From: an uncultured Clostridia bacterium
Lineage (GTDB): Bacteria > Bacillota > Clostridia > Christensenellales > Aristaeellaceae
Assembly: GCA_934630705.1 (NCBI GenBank)
Contig: CAKTWP010000001.1
Coordinates: forward strand, 293,035 to 357,034
Length of the DNA stretch: 64,000 bases
Direction: 5' to 3'
Under the pieces are notes generated by a model that was given only the letters and a program-made list of their open reading frames with translations, was not told the origin of the DNA and made no database searches. Positions 28,424 to 35,575 of the stretch are shown here, piece by piece. Position 1 is the first letter of the stretch. Each line of letters starts with the position of its first letter. Made by a program: the position numbers and the translations under genes.

Positions 28424-28461
28424 GTTCTTGCTATAAAATACGAAAGGGATGAGCTGCATCC

Positions 28462-29385
28462 ATGCATGCGATGGCTCAAAGCATCGGCTCGCTGGCCGAA
28501 CAGCTGGGCTTCCCGGCGGACGCCGTGACGGAGCTGCAATGCCAGGCCGAGCGGGCCGGCGCCGATTCGGCGTTCATGGCGGAATTATCCCGCTGGCAGC
28601 AGCTGCTGCCGGAAAAGGAATGGCCCGCCTCAGAGGAACGGGATGCGCTGCTGTCCCCCTGGGCGCAGGCGCTGGGCATGCCCCCGGAAACGCTGGCCCT
28701 GCTGGCGCTGCTGAGCGCCTGCCCGGGGCTGAAAGCGGCTTATGACCGCCGGGGGATCCCCGCGGACGTCTATTGGGACGGTCTTTCGGATTTTCGCAGC
28801 AAGCTGCTGGAATGCCGGGAGATTCGGGGAATCAATGGCACGTTCGTGCCCGGCTGGTTTCAGGGCCTGTTCCGGCTGCAGCGGTTTGGCGTCGGCCGGT
28901 TTCAATACAATATGGAAACGCTGGAAAAGGATTATCCCCTGCCCGACGGCCGGGTGATCCCTGCAGGCGCATTCAAGGTGGGCTGCCATATTCCGTCCCA
29001 TGGCCCTGCCCTGACCGATGCAGTGCGGATGGATTCCTATCGCCGAGCGCATCAGTTCTTTGCTCCCCGGCTGTATCAGGGGCTGCTGATTGTTTCATGC
29101 AGCTCATGGCTGATGTATCCGGCACATCCGCAGTTTTTGCCGAAGGATTCCCGCGTTCTGCGTTTCATGAGCGATTTTGATCTGATCGGCCAAAAGGAGC
29201 AGGAGGGCTTCCCGGATGGCTGGCGTGTGTTTGGCCGGGCCTGGGGCGCGCCCTATGCGGCGCTGCCGGAGGATACGTCCCTCCAGCGGGCCTATAAGCA
29301 ATGGTTGCTGCAGAGAGGCGTAACGGGCCGGGGCTTCGGCCTGATGGTTTTTGACGGAGAGCGGATCATCAATCCGCACCCATAA
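28462..29385 (+). CDS. GNAT-like acyltransferase-domain protein
   Basis: A 307-residue cytoplasmic protein of the family I recall as NAT_N/GNAT_C acyltransferase-domain proteins of Firmicutes. The N-terminal 130 residues are helical; the central motif WFQGLFRLQRFGVGRFQYNM and the following IPAGAFKVGCHIPSHGPALTDAVRMDSY segment are the most recognisable part. No enzyme has a known substrate in my memory of this family. It leads a sugar-catabolic operon (spacing 14 bases to the next gene), so acetylation or another acyl transfer to a sugar derivative is a guess. Several ATGs lie close together; 28462 is taken, with AAAGGG 13 bases upstream. Confidence 0.7.
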   Translation: MHAMAQSIGSLAEQLGFPADAVTELQCQAERAGADSAFMAELSRWQQLLPEKEWPASEERDALLSPWAQALGMPPETLALLALLSACPGLKAAYDRRGIPADVYWDGLSDFRSKLLECREIRGINGTFVPGWFQGLFRLQRFGVGRFQYNMETLEKDYPLPDGRVIPAGAFKVGCHIPSHGPALTDAVRMDSYRRAHQFFAPRLYQGLLIVSCSSWLMYPAHPQFLPKDSRVLRFMSDFDLIGQKEQEGFPDGWRVFGRAWGAPYAALPEDTSLQRAYKQWLLQRGVTGRGFGLMVFDGERIINPHP

Positions 29386-29399
29386 AGGAGGAAGCAAGC

Positions 29400-30458
29400 A
29401 TGGAAAAGCTGCGCGTCGCGATTATCGGAACCGGCGGCATCAGTCACGCCCACATCCGGGCGTGGAAAAAGATGCCGGATTGTCAGGTCATTGCCTGCTG
29501 CGATTTGGATGGGGACAAGGCCCGGCGCTTCGCCCAGGATTATGATATTCCCAGCGTTTATACCCACTGCGCCGAGCTGATGGCCCGGGAAAAGCCGGAC
29601 TGCGTCAGCGTGTGTACCTGGAATTCCGCCCATGCGCCCGTGACCATTACGGCGCTGCGGGGCGGGGCCCATGTGCTTTGCGAAAAGCCCATGGCCCTCA
29701 ATGCCCGTGAGGCCCGGGAAATGGCGGATGTGGCCCGGGAGACGGGCAAGCTGCTGCAGATCGGCTTCGTTCGCCGCTTTGGCCACGATGCGGACGCTGT
29801 ACGACGCCTGACCCAGGCCGGGATGCTGGGCAAAATCTACTATGGCAAAACCTATTTTCTCCGGCGCAGCGGCAGCCCCGGCGGCTGGTTTCAGGACAAG
29901 GCCTATGCCGGCGGCGGCCCCATGATGGACATTGGCGTGCATATGATCGATCTGTGCAAATATCTGGCGGGGAACCCCAAGCCGGTGAGCGTTTATGCCG
30001 CCGCGTTCTCCGGGCTGGATACCTGCGGCGCGCTGGGCGATGCGCCGGACTGGGCCATCGAAACGGGCGCAAGCCCCTTCAAGCACGATGTGGAGGACAT
30101 GGCCGCCGCCATGATCCGCTTTGATAATGGCTTTGTGCTGCATGCGGAAGCCAGCGCGGTTTTGCATGTATGCGATCCGGGCAGGGATATTCAGCTGTTC
30201 GGGGAAAAAGGCGGGGTGAAAATCGGCAGCGCGGTGGAGTATTGCTCCATTCAGGCGGGGATGTATGTGAAATCCCAGCCGGTAGGCCAGACGGGCTTTT
30301 CGCATGGCGACGCCACTGCCGCGGAGATTCGGGGCTTTATCGATGCCATTCACGGCGCGCCCTGCCGGGCCAACGCACAGGACGGCGTGGAAATGATGCA
30401 GATTATCGACGCAATCTATGAATCCGCCCGCACGGGCAATCAGGTGAACATCCGGTAA
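29400..30458 (+). CDS. Gfo/Idh/MocA-family dehydrogenase
   Basis: A 352-residue NAD(P)-dependent dehydrogenase. The Rossmann motif AIIGTGGISHAHIRAWKKMP and the Lys of CEKPMALN (substrate/hydride position in the family) are seen, with the C-terminal beta-sheet domain (GGGPMMDIGVHMIDL). Probably oxidises a sugar, glucoside or inositol at C3 or another ring position. It is followed 15 bases later by a sugar epimerase/isomerase-like gene, the classic pairing in such catabolic operons. Confidence 0.92.
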   Translation: MEKLRVAIIGTGGISHAHIRAWKKMPDCQVIACCDLDGDKARRFAQDYDIPSVYTHCAELMAREKPDCVSVCTWNSAHAPVTITALRGGAHVLCEKPMALNAREAREMADVARETGKLLQIGFVRRFGHDADAVRRLTQAGMLGKIYYGKTYFLRRSGSPGGWFQDKAYAGGGPMMDIGVHMIDLCKYLAGNPKPVSVYAAAFSGLDTCGALGDAPDWAIETGASPFKHDVEDMAAAMIRFDNGFVLHAEASAVLHVCDPGRDIQLFGEKGGVKIGSAVEYCSIQAGMYVKSQPVGQTGFSHGDATAAEIRGFIDAIHGAPCRANAQDGVEMMQIIDAIYESARTGNQVNIR

Positions 30459-30473
30459 AAGGAGGACAGCACG

Positions 30474-31310
30474 ATGATGCAGTGGCCCATTGGCATTTTT
30501 GTAGATAATTTTCATTTGGAAATCCGGGAGGCCATCCGTCTGGCGGCGGAAATCGGCGCGGAGGGCGTTCAGTTTGCCGCCAAAGATCCCCTGGGGCCGG
30601 ACACCATCCGCCCCCAGGAATTCCGCCGGTTCGTGGCGGATCTGGGCCTGGAAATCACGGCGATCTGCGGGGATGTGGGCGGCTTCAAAACCCCGGAAAT
30701 GGTGGAGCCCCATGTGGAGCAGACGCTGCGCATTCTGGATATGGCCCGGGCTTTGGGCGTGCGGATCGTGACGGGCCACATCGGGGCTATCCCCCCGGAG
30801 CCCGCGCATCCCCGGTATCAGATGATGCTGGACGCCTGCAGCCGGGTGGCCGCCCACGCGGCGGAGCTGGGGCTATGCTATGCCATTGAAACCGGGCCCG
30901 AGCCCTCCGGCGTGCTGCGCAGCTTTCTGGATGACATCCATTCCCCCGGCATTGGCGTGAACCTGGATCCGGCCAACTTCGTGATGATTACCGGCGAGGA
31001 TCCGGCCAAAGCGGTGCGCCGTCTGGGGCATGATATTGTGCATACCCATGTGAAGGACGGACGGATGAACCGGTTTGTGGGCGTGGATATCGCCTATAAC
31101 ATGGTGCCCGATCCGGAAAACCGCAAGGCTGGCAGCCGCACCCAAACGCCCATTGGCGAAGGCAGCGTAGATTGGGCGGCCTATCTGCAGGCGTTGGAGG
31201 ACGTTCGCTATCGCGGATTCCTGACCATCGAACGGGAAGGCGGCGATGACCGGCCTGCCGAAATCCGCCGGGCATACGCCACCCTGCGCCAGTTTCTCGG
31301 CCGGGCCTGA
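30474..31310 (+). CDS. Sugar phosphate isomerase/epimerase-like TIM-barrel protein
   Basis: A 278-residue xylose-isomerase-like TIM barrel. Metal ligands are suggested by AIETGPEPSG (Glu), GVNLDPANFVM (Asp), VHTHVKDGRMN (His) and LTIEREGGDD (Glu), the usual quartet. Such enzymes act on 3-keto or ketose sugars downstream of Gfo/Idh dehydrogenases. Start is one of two neighbouring ATGs (30474/30477) after AAGGAGG. The family also includes hydrolases of 3-keto-glycosides, so the exact reaction is open. Confidence 0.88.
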   Translation: MMQWPIGIFVDNFHLEIREAIRLAAEIGAEGVQFAAKDPLGPDTIRPQEFRRFVADLGLEITAICGDVGGFKTPEMVEPHVEQTLRILDMARALGVRIVTGHIGAIPPEPAHPRYQMMLDACSRVAAHAAELGLCYAIETGPEPSGVLRSFLDDIHSPGIGVNLDPANFVMITGEDPAKAVRRLGHDIVHTHVKDGRMNRFVGVDIAYNMVPDPENRKAGSRTQTPIGEGSVDWAAYLQALEDVRYRGFLTIEREGGDDRPAEIRRAYATLRQFLGRA

Positions 31311-31347
31311 GGCGTTCGCCGCATTTATCCCCACAAGGAGAAGAAGC

Positions 31348-33066
31348 ATGCATCGTTTATTTGAGACTCATACCCTGCGCCGGGAATGGGATTTGGGCGG
31401 GCTATGGCATGTGCAGACGCCGGTGCGGACGATGGACGCCTGGGTGCCCGGCTGCTGGGAAAACCTGCCGGGGCTGGAGCGATATCGCGGGCAGGCGGAA
31501 TACAGCCGCAGCATCACGGTTCCCGACGACGGCTTTATGCGGCTGGTCTTTGAAGGCGTGAGCCATACTGCCGCAGTCTATCTGGATGACGTCTGTCTGG
31601 GCAGCCATTACGGCGCTTACGGCCAGTTTGCCTTCTGCTGCCGTCCGGGGGCGGGCGCGCATACCCTGCGCCTGCAGGTGGACAACAGCTTTTCCGATGC
31701 GTCCGTCCTCCATCGCCCCAACGATTATATGACCTATGGCGGCATCACCCGTCCCTGCCGGATGGAGGGGATCGACCCGGTGTATATCCAGCGGATGCGC
31801 GTGCTGCCCGTTCGCGAAGGAGAAAACTGGCGGCTGGATATACAGATTGTTTTGGAAAATCTGGATTGCCGTCCCCGGGACATTTCCCTGCGGCTTCAGG
31901 CCGGGGATGCGCAAACCTCCCTGACCGCCCGGATGCCCGCCAATGCCGTAGAAACGTTTTCCTGTGCAATCCCGGAATTTCATGGTGCGCTCTGGCATCC
32001 GGATGCGCCAAAGCTGCATCTGCTTCGCGCCGTGCTTTTTCTGGACGGCGCTGCGGCGGATGACCTGATTGAGCGCTTCGGCCTGCGGGAAGCCGTCTGG
32101 GACGCGAAGGGGCTGCGGCTCAATGGCCGCCGTCTTCAGCTGCGGGGAGTGAATCGGCATGAGGACATGGCGGGGTTTGGCTGCGCCATTCCCGTGGAGG
32201 CCATGGCCCGGGATCTGCAATTGATCAAGGCGCTGGGCCTGAACGCCATCCGCACCTGCCATTATCCCAATGATCCCCGGTTTCTGGATCTATGCGATGA
32301 AATGGGCCTGCTGGTTTGGGAAGAGGGTCACGCCCGGGGGCTGGATGAACAGGGGATGCGTTTGCCTGGCTTCATGCCTCAAAGCCGGCTGACCTTAACG
32401 GAAATGATTACCCAGCATGCCAATCATCCCGCCATCCTGATCTGGGGCATGCTCAACGAATGCGCCAGCGATACGCCCTTTGGCCGGGCATGCTATCAGG
32501 CGCTGTTTACCCTGATGCGAGAGCTGGATGCGTCCCGGCCGGTGGTGTCCGCTTCCTGCCGCAGGGGCGCGCAATGGCATATTCCCGGGGATACACGGCC
32601 CGGCGCGCTGCCTGATCTGTGCCATGATCTGGAGGACATCATCTGCCACAATATCTACCCCGGCTGGTATACCGACGCGTCCACGGCTTCCGTGGTGGAT
32701 GCGCTGTGGCAGGCGGTGCAGGACTGCGGCGGAGCAGGCAAGCCCCTGATCATCAGCGAAATCGGCGCGGGCGCGCTTTATGGATATCGGGATCCGGCGG
32801 GCAGCAAATGGTCGGAAGAACGGCAGCGGGAAATTCTGCTGGAGCAGGTGCGCGCGCTGCTTGCGCATCCCCATGTGGCGGGCTTTTTCCTGTGGCAATT
32901 TTGCGATTGCCGCATCACCCCGGAAGGCAATCAATTCCGGGATCGGCCCCGCACCATGAATAACAAGGGGCTGGTGGATGAATATCGCCGACCCAAGCTG
33001 GCCTATGCGGCTCTGGCAGAGGCGCTTGGGCAGGGCAATCAGAAGAAGGAGGAAAAGCATGGATAA
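31348..33066 (+). CDS. Glycoside hydrolase family 2 protein
   Basis: A 572-residue GH2 enzyme. N-terminal sugar-binding jelly roll (residues about 1-150), an immunoglobulin-like domain (about 150-260), then a TIM barrel with LRGVNRHEDMAG, the acid/base Glu371 in WGMLNE and the nucleophile Glu471 in IISEIGAG. The length is short for a beta-galactosidase and fits beta-glucuronidase or beta-galactosidase-like members. No signal peptide. The start at ATG 31348 follows AAGGAG; a longer frame from 31246 lies in the epimerase gene. Its stop overlaps the next gene by eight bases. Confidence 0.9.
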   Translation: MHRLFETHTLRREWDLGGLWHVQTPVRTMDAWVPGCWENLPGLERYRGQAEYSRSITVPDDGFMRLVFEGVSHTAAVYLDDVCLGSHYGAYGQFAFCCRPGAGAHTLRLQVDNSFSDASVLHRPNDYMTYGGITRPCRMEGIDPVYIQRMRVLPVREGENWRLDIQIVLENLDCRPRDISLRLQAGDAQTSLTARMPANAVETFSCAIPEFHGALWHPDAPKLHLLRAVLFLDGAAADDLIERFGLREAVWDAKGLRLNGRRLQLRGVNRHEDMAGFGCAIPVEAMARDLQLIKALGLNAIRTCHYPNDPRFLDLCDEMGLLVWEEGHARGLDEQGMRLPGFMPQSRLTLTEMITQHANHPAILIWGMLNECASDTPFGRACYQALFTLMRELDASRPVVSASCRRGAQWHIPGDTRPGALPDLCHDLEDIICHNIYPGWYTDASTASVVDALWQAVQDCGGAGKPLIISEIGAGALYGYRDPAGSKWSEERQREILLEQVRALLAHPHVAGFFLWQFCDCRITPEGNQFRDRPRTMNNKGLVDEYRRPKLAYAALAEALGQGNQKKEEKHG

Positions 33067-34216
33067 GGTTCGTTTTGGCATCATCGGCATTGGCAACCGG
33101 GGCACAGAGATTGCCCAGCGCATTCTGAACGGAGAAACCACGGAACTAGAAATCACCGCCGTGGCGGATACAGATCCTGCCCGGCTGGCATGGGCGGCGG
33201 AGAATCTGCCGGGCGTTCAGCGTTTTGACAGTGCCCAGGCGCTGCTGGACAGCGGCGCGGTGGACGCGGTGGTGGTGGCCGTGCCCCATTACGATCATCC
33301 CGGCCTGTGTCTGGAAGCGCTGAAGCGAAACATCCATGTGATGTGTGAAAAGCCCGCAGGGGTGTATACCAAGGCGGTTCGCCCGGTGATCGAATACGCC
33401 AAGATCTGCCCGGCCACCTTTGCCATGATGTTTAACCAACGCACCAACTGCGTCTATCGCAAGATGAAGGAGATCGTCGCCTCCGGGGCGCTGGGGCAGA
33501 TTCGCCGGGTGAACTGGCTGATCACGTCCTGGTTCCGTTCCCAGAGCTATTATGATTCCGGCTCCTGGCGGGCCACCTGGGCGGGCGAAGGCGGCGGCGT
33601 GCTGCTGAACCAGTGCCCCCACAATCTGGATCTGCTGCAATGGATCTGTGGCATGCCGGTGCGGGTACGGGCCTTTGTGCATAATGGAAAATGGCACGAC
33701 ATTGAGGTGGAGGACGATGTGACCGCCTATATGGAGTTTGAAAACGGCGCCACCGGCACCTTCATCACCTCCACCGGCGACACCCCCGGCGATAACCGCT
33801 TTGAAATCACCCTGGATGGCGGCACGCTGATCTGCGATGGGAAAGCCCTGACGCTGGAAAAGCTGAAAACGCCCATTCCCCAGTTCATGCGGGAATATAA
33901 GGCCGGCTTTGGCCGGCCGGACTGCGAGGTCATGCCCGTGGAAACGGATGGGCTGAATCTCCAAACAGCAGGCGTGCTCAACGCATTTGCCGCGCATATT
34001 CTCCGGGGCGAACCGCTGGTGGCGGAAGGCGCGGAGGGCATCAACGGCCTCACCCTGTCCAACGCCATGCATCTTTCCGCCTGGACGGATCAGATGATTT
34101 CCCTGCCTCTGGATGAAGACCTGTTCCTTACGGAACTGAATAAGCGCCGGGCGGTCTCCCGGCAAAAAACGCCTGTTCAGGGCAGCGGGATGATGGACAT
34201 CAGCCAATCCCGCTGA
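33059..34216 (+). CDS. Gfo/Idh/MocA-family dehydrogenase
   Basis: A 385-residue dehydrogenase, a distant paralogue of the one at 29400. Rossmann motif FGIIGIGNRGTEIAQRI near the start, CEKPAG with the family Lys, and a C-terminal domain with LLNQCPHNLDLLQWICG. ATG 33059 has AAGGAGG 6 bases upstream and overlaps the GH2 end. Last gene of the operon; a hairpin terminator and a hairpin-rich repeat follow. Confidence 0.92.
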   Translation: MDKVRFGIIGIGNRGTEIAQRILNGETTELEITAVADTDPARLAWAAENLPGVQRFDSAQALLDSGAVDAVVVAVPHYDHPGLCLEALKRNIHVMCEKPAGVYTKAVRPVIEYAKICPATFAMMFNQRTNCVYRKMKEIVASGALGQIRRVNWLITSWFRSQSYYDSGSWRATWAGEGGGVLLNQCPHNLDLLQWICGMPVRVRAFVHNGKWHDIEVEDDVTAYMEFENGATGTFITSTGDTPGDNRFEITLDGGTLICDGKALTLEKLKTPIPQFMREYKAGFGRPDCEVMPVETDGLNLQTAGVLNAFAAHILRGEPLVAEGAEGINGLTLSNAMHLSAWTDQMISLPLDEDLFLTELNKRRAVSRQKTPVQGSGMMDISQSR

Positions 34217-34258
34217 ACCGGCCAAAGAAAGAACCCGGCAGCGTTTGGGGGCACGCAA

Positions 34259-34284
34259 AAAGAAGGAGCTTCCGCTCCTTCTTT
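34259..34284. terminator. Intrinsic terminator after the GH2 operon
   Basis: Perfect 11-base stem AAAGAAGGAGC/GCTCCTTCTTT with a 4-base TTCC loop. Its right arm overlaps the left end of the hairpin-rich repeat at 34282. Confidence 0.8.
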
Positions 34285-34534
34285 CAGACTGTCGAAAAAG
34301 CTCCTATCCGTAAAGCAGGATGCAATGAAGGGCTGCAAGCCCTTCATTTTTCATCGTATCCACCGGCTTTGCCGGTCGGGCGGGGCGATTTTTCGGAGCA
34401 AAGCGCAGAAAAATCATTTCCGCAGCCTTGCCATGCAGGATGAATCCTTTCATCCTGCATTCAGCTTCCAGGATTGCCCTGGACTTTTTCAGCAGTCCGA
34501 AATGAAGGGGTTTCAACCCCACATTTCAGACTGC
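34282..34534. repeat. Hairpin-rich repeat with terminal inverted repeats
   Basis: Left end TTTCAGACTGTCGAAAAAG (34282-34300) is matched in inverted orientation by GACTTTTTCAGCAGTCCGAA (34482-34501), with few differences. Between them stands a row of hairpins: AATGAAGGGCT/AGCCCTTCATT (34324-34348), ACCGGC/GCCGGT, GATTTTTC/GAAAAATC, ATGCAGGATGAA/TTCATCCTGCAT (34433-34460), CCAGG/CCTGG, and a final GCAGTC.GAAATG stem (34492-34533). It fills the 354-base gene gap. No reading frame of substance. The left-end sequence occurs again at 61727-61740. Confidence 0.6.
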
Positions 34535-34570
34535 TTTTATGACGGCCTTTTCGCCAATGCCTGATCTGTT

Positions 34571-34846
34571 TCAGGCTTCCTCGGGCGCAGCTTCCACCGT
34601 CACACTCTGATCCTGCATTTCCTTTTTGGCAATCAGGTCTTCGATGGTTTCCTTGGTGCGCATCAGATCTTCCACGGACATGGTTTCAAACCCAGCCGCA
34701 GGAGACTTCACCTTCACGCCATGCCGGCGCAGGAAATTGTCCACCTTATCTTCATTATGCTTATAGGCGCAGAAGCCAACCACGCTCACGCCCACGCCAA
34801 TCAGAATGCCCTTCACCAACGGATTATTGCCAAACATACCGTTCAT
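34571..34846 (-). CDS. Small membrane protein of the HMA/P-type ATPase cluster
   Basis: A 91-residue protein. One hydrophobic segment at residues 8-27 (LVKGILIGVGVSVVGFCAYK), then a charged, helical tail with SVEDLMRTKETIEDLIAKKE. I do not recognise a family. It is the last gene of a minus-strand cluster of HMA2-like proteins and a P1B-type ATPase, 27 bases after the 233-residue gene, with GGAGGATG upstream. Position suggests a scaffold or accessory of a metal-storage or metal-transport complex; by place it might correspond to the small Fez proteins of ferrosome clusters, which is a guess. Confidence 0.7.
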   Translation of the reverse strand: MNGMFGNNPLVKGILIGVGVSVVGFCAYKHNEDKVDNFLRRHGVKVKSPAAGFETMSVEDLMRTKETIEDLIAKKEMQDQSVTVEAAPEEA

Positions 34847-34873
34847 CCTCCTTCGTTTTGCTGTAAAAGGGGT

Positions 34874-35575
34874 TTACGCCTTCTTCGCCATCATTTCCAT
34901 GCCCTGGCGAAACATGCTGCCCGCAAAGGCCAGCTCGCTCTCGCCGCCCGCCATGGGCGTGAGGGTCAAACGTCCGTTGCCGCGATGGATCAGATAGGGC
35001 TGCTCCCGCGGCGCACGGGGAATCAGATGGCGGCCAAAGGTGATAATCCACGCCAGCAGGCTGGCGCGTACTGCGCCGGGCTTGCCAACGGAATTAATGA
35101 GATATACCACGGACATAACCTCGGGATCGAAGCTGCCGCGCACGTGCAGCTCCTGATATCCGTGCTCCACCACGGCGGCCAGCGTGGCCCCGGTGGACAG
35201 CCAGCGGGTGGTTGCCGTCAGCGGTGAACCCGCGATGGACAGCGCCCCGTCCAGCCCAATGCACAGCAGCGCCAGATACCCGCTAGGGGCCATGGAAAAA
35301 CCCTGCTCCTCCGAGCGCCGGATATGCAGCAGGTTGGCGTCCGTCTGGCCGGCATAGGCCGCGCCCAGGCGAACCAGCAGCTGCTCCTCGCTGAGCGCGT
35401 CCGGATCATATTCACACAGCAGCGTGCGGATGCGCGGGTTATACCGGCAGGCGCGCACGCCGGGGATTGCCCGGAAGGCTGCTTCTGATGCAACGGGCTT
35501 TTCCAGCTGCAGCCGCATTCGCCCCCGTATGGCCGACAGCACTTCCAAATGCACGGCTCCCTGTTCGTTTCGCAT
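34874..35575 (-). CDS. HMA2-like domain membrane-associated protein
   Basis: A 233-residue protein. The N-terminal 75 residues form an HMA2-like (ferredoxin-fold) domain with the motif IRGRMRLQ in place of a CxxC metal site, followed by the hydrophobic segment YLALLCIGLDGALSIAG and another near WLSTGATLAAVV. The C-terminal region is not recognised. It directly adjoins the ATPase gene (start 35575, ATPase stop 35576), so they are co-translated. It shares the GR(L/M)R pattern with the three other HMA2-like domains of the cluster and may deliver or sense metal for the ATPase. Confidence 0.78.
   Translation of the reverse strand: MRNEQGAVHLEVLSAIRGRMRLQLEKPVASEAAFRAIPGVRACRYNPRIRTLLCEYDPDALSEEQLLVRLGAAYAGQTDANLLHIRRSEEQGFSMAPSGYLALLCIGLDGALSIAGSPLTATTRWLSTGATLAAVVEHGYQELHVRGSFDPEVMSVVYLINSVGKPGAVRASLLAWIITFGRHLIPRAPREQPYLIHRGNGRLTLTPMAGGESELAFAGSMFRQGMEMMAKKA

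Noticed and set aside
34282..34534. Possible CRISPR array
   Set aside because: The repeats are inverted and unequal, with no regular direct repeat/spacer pattern and no cas genes.
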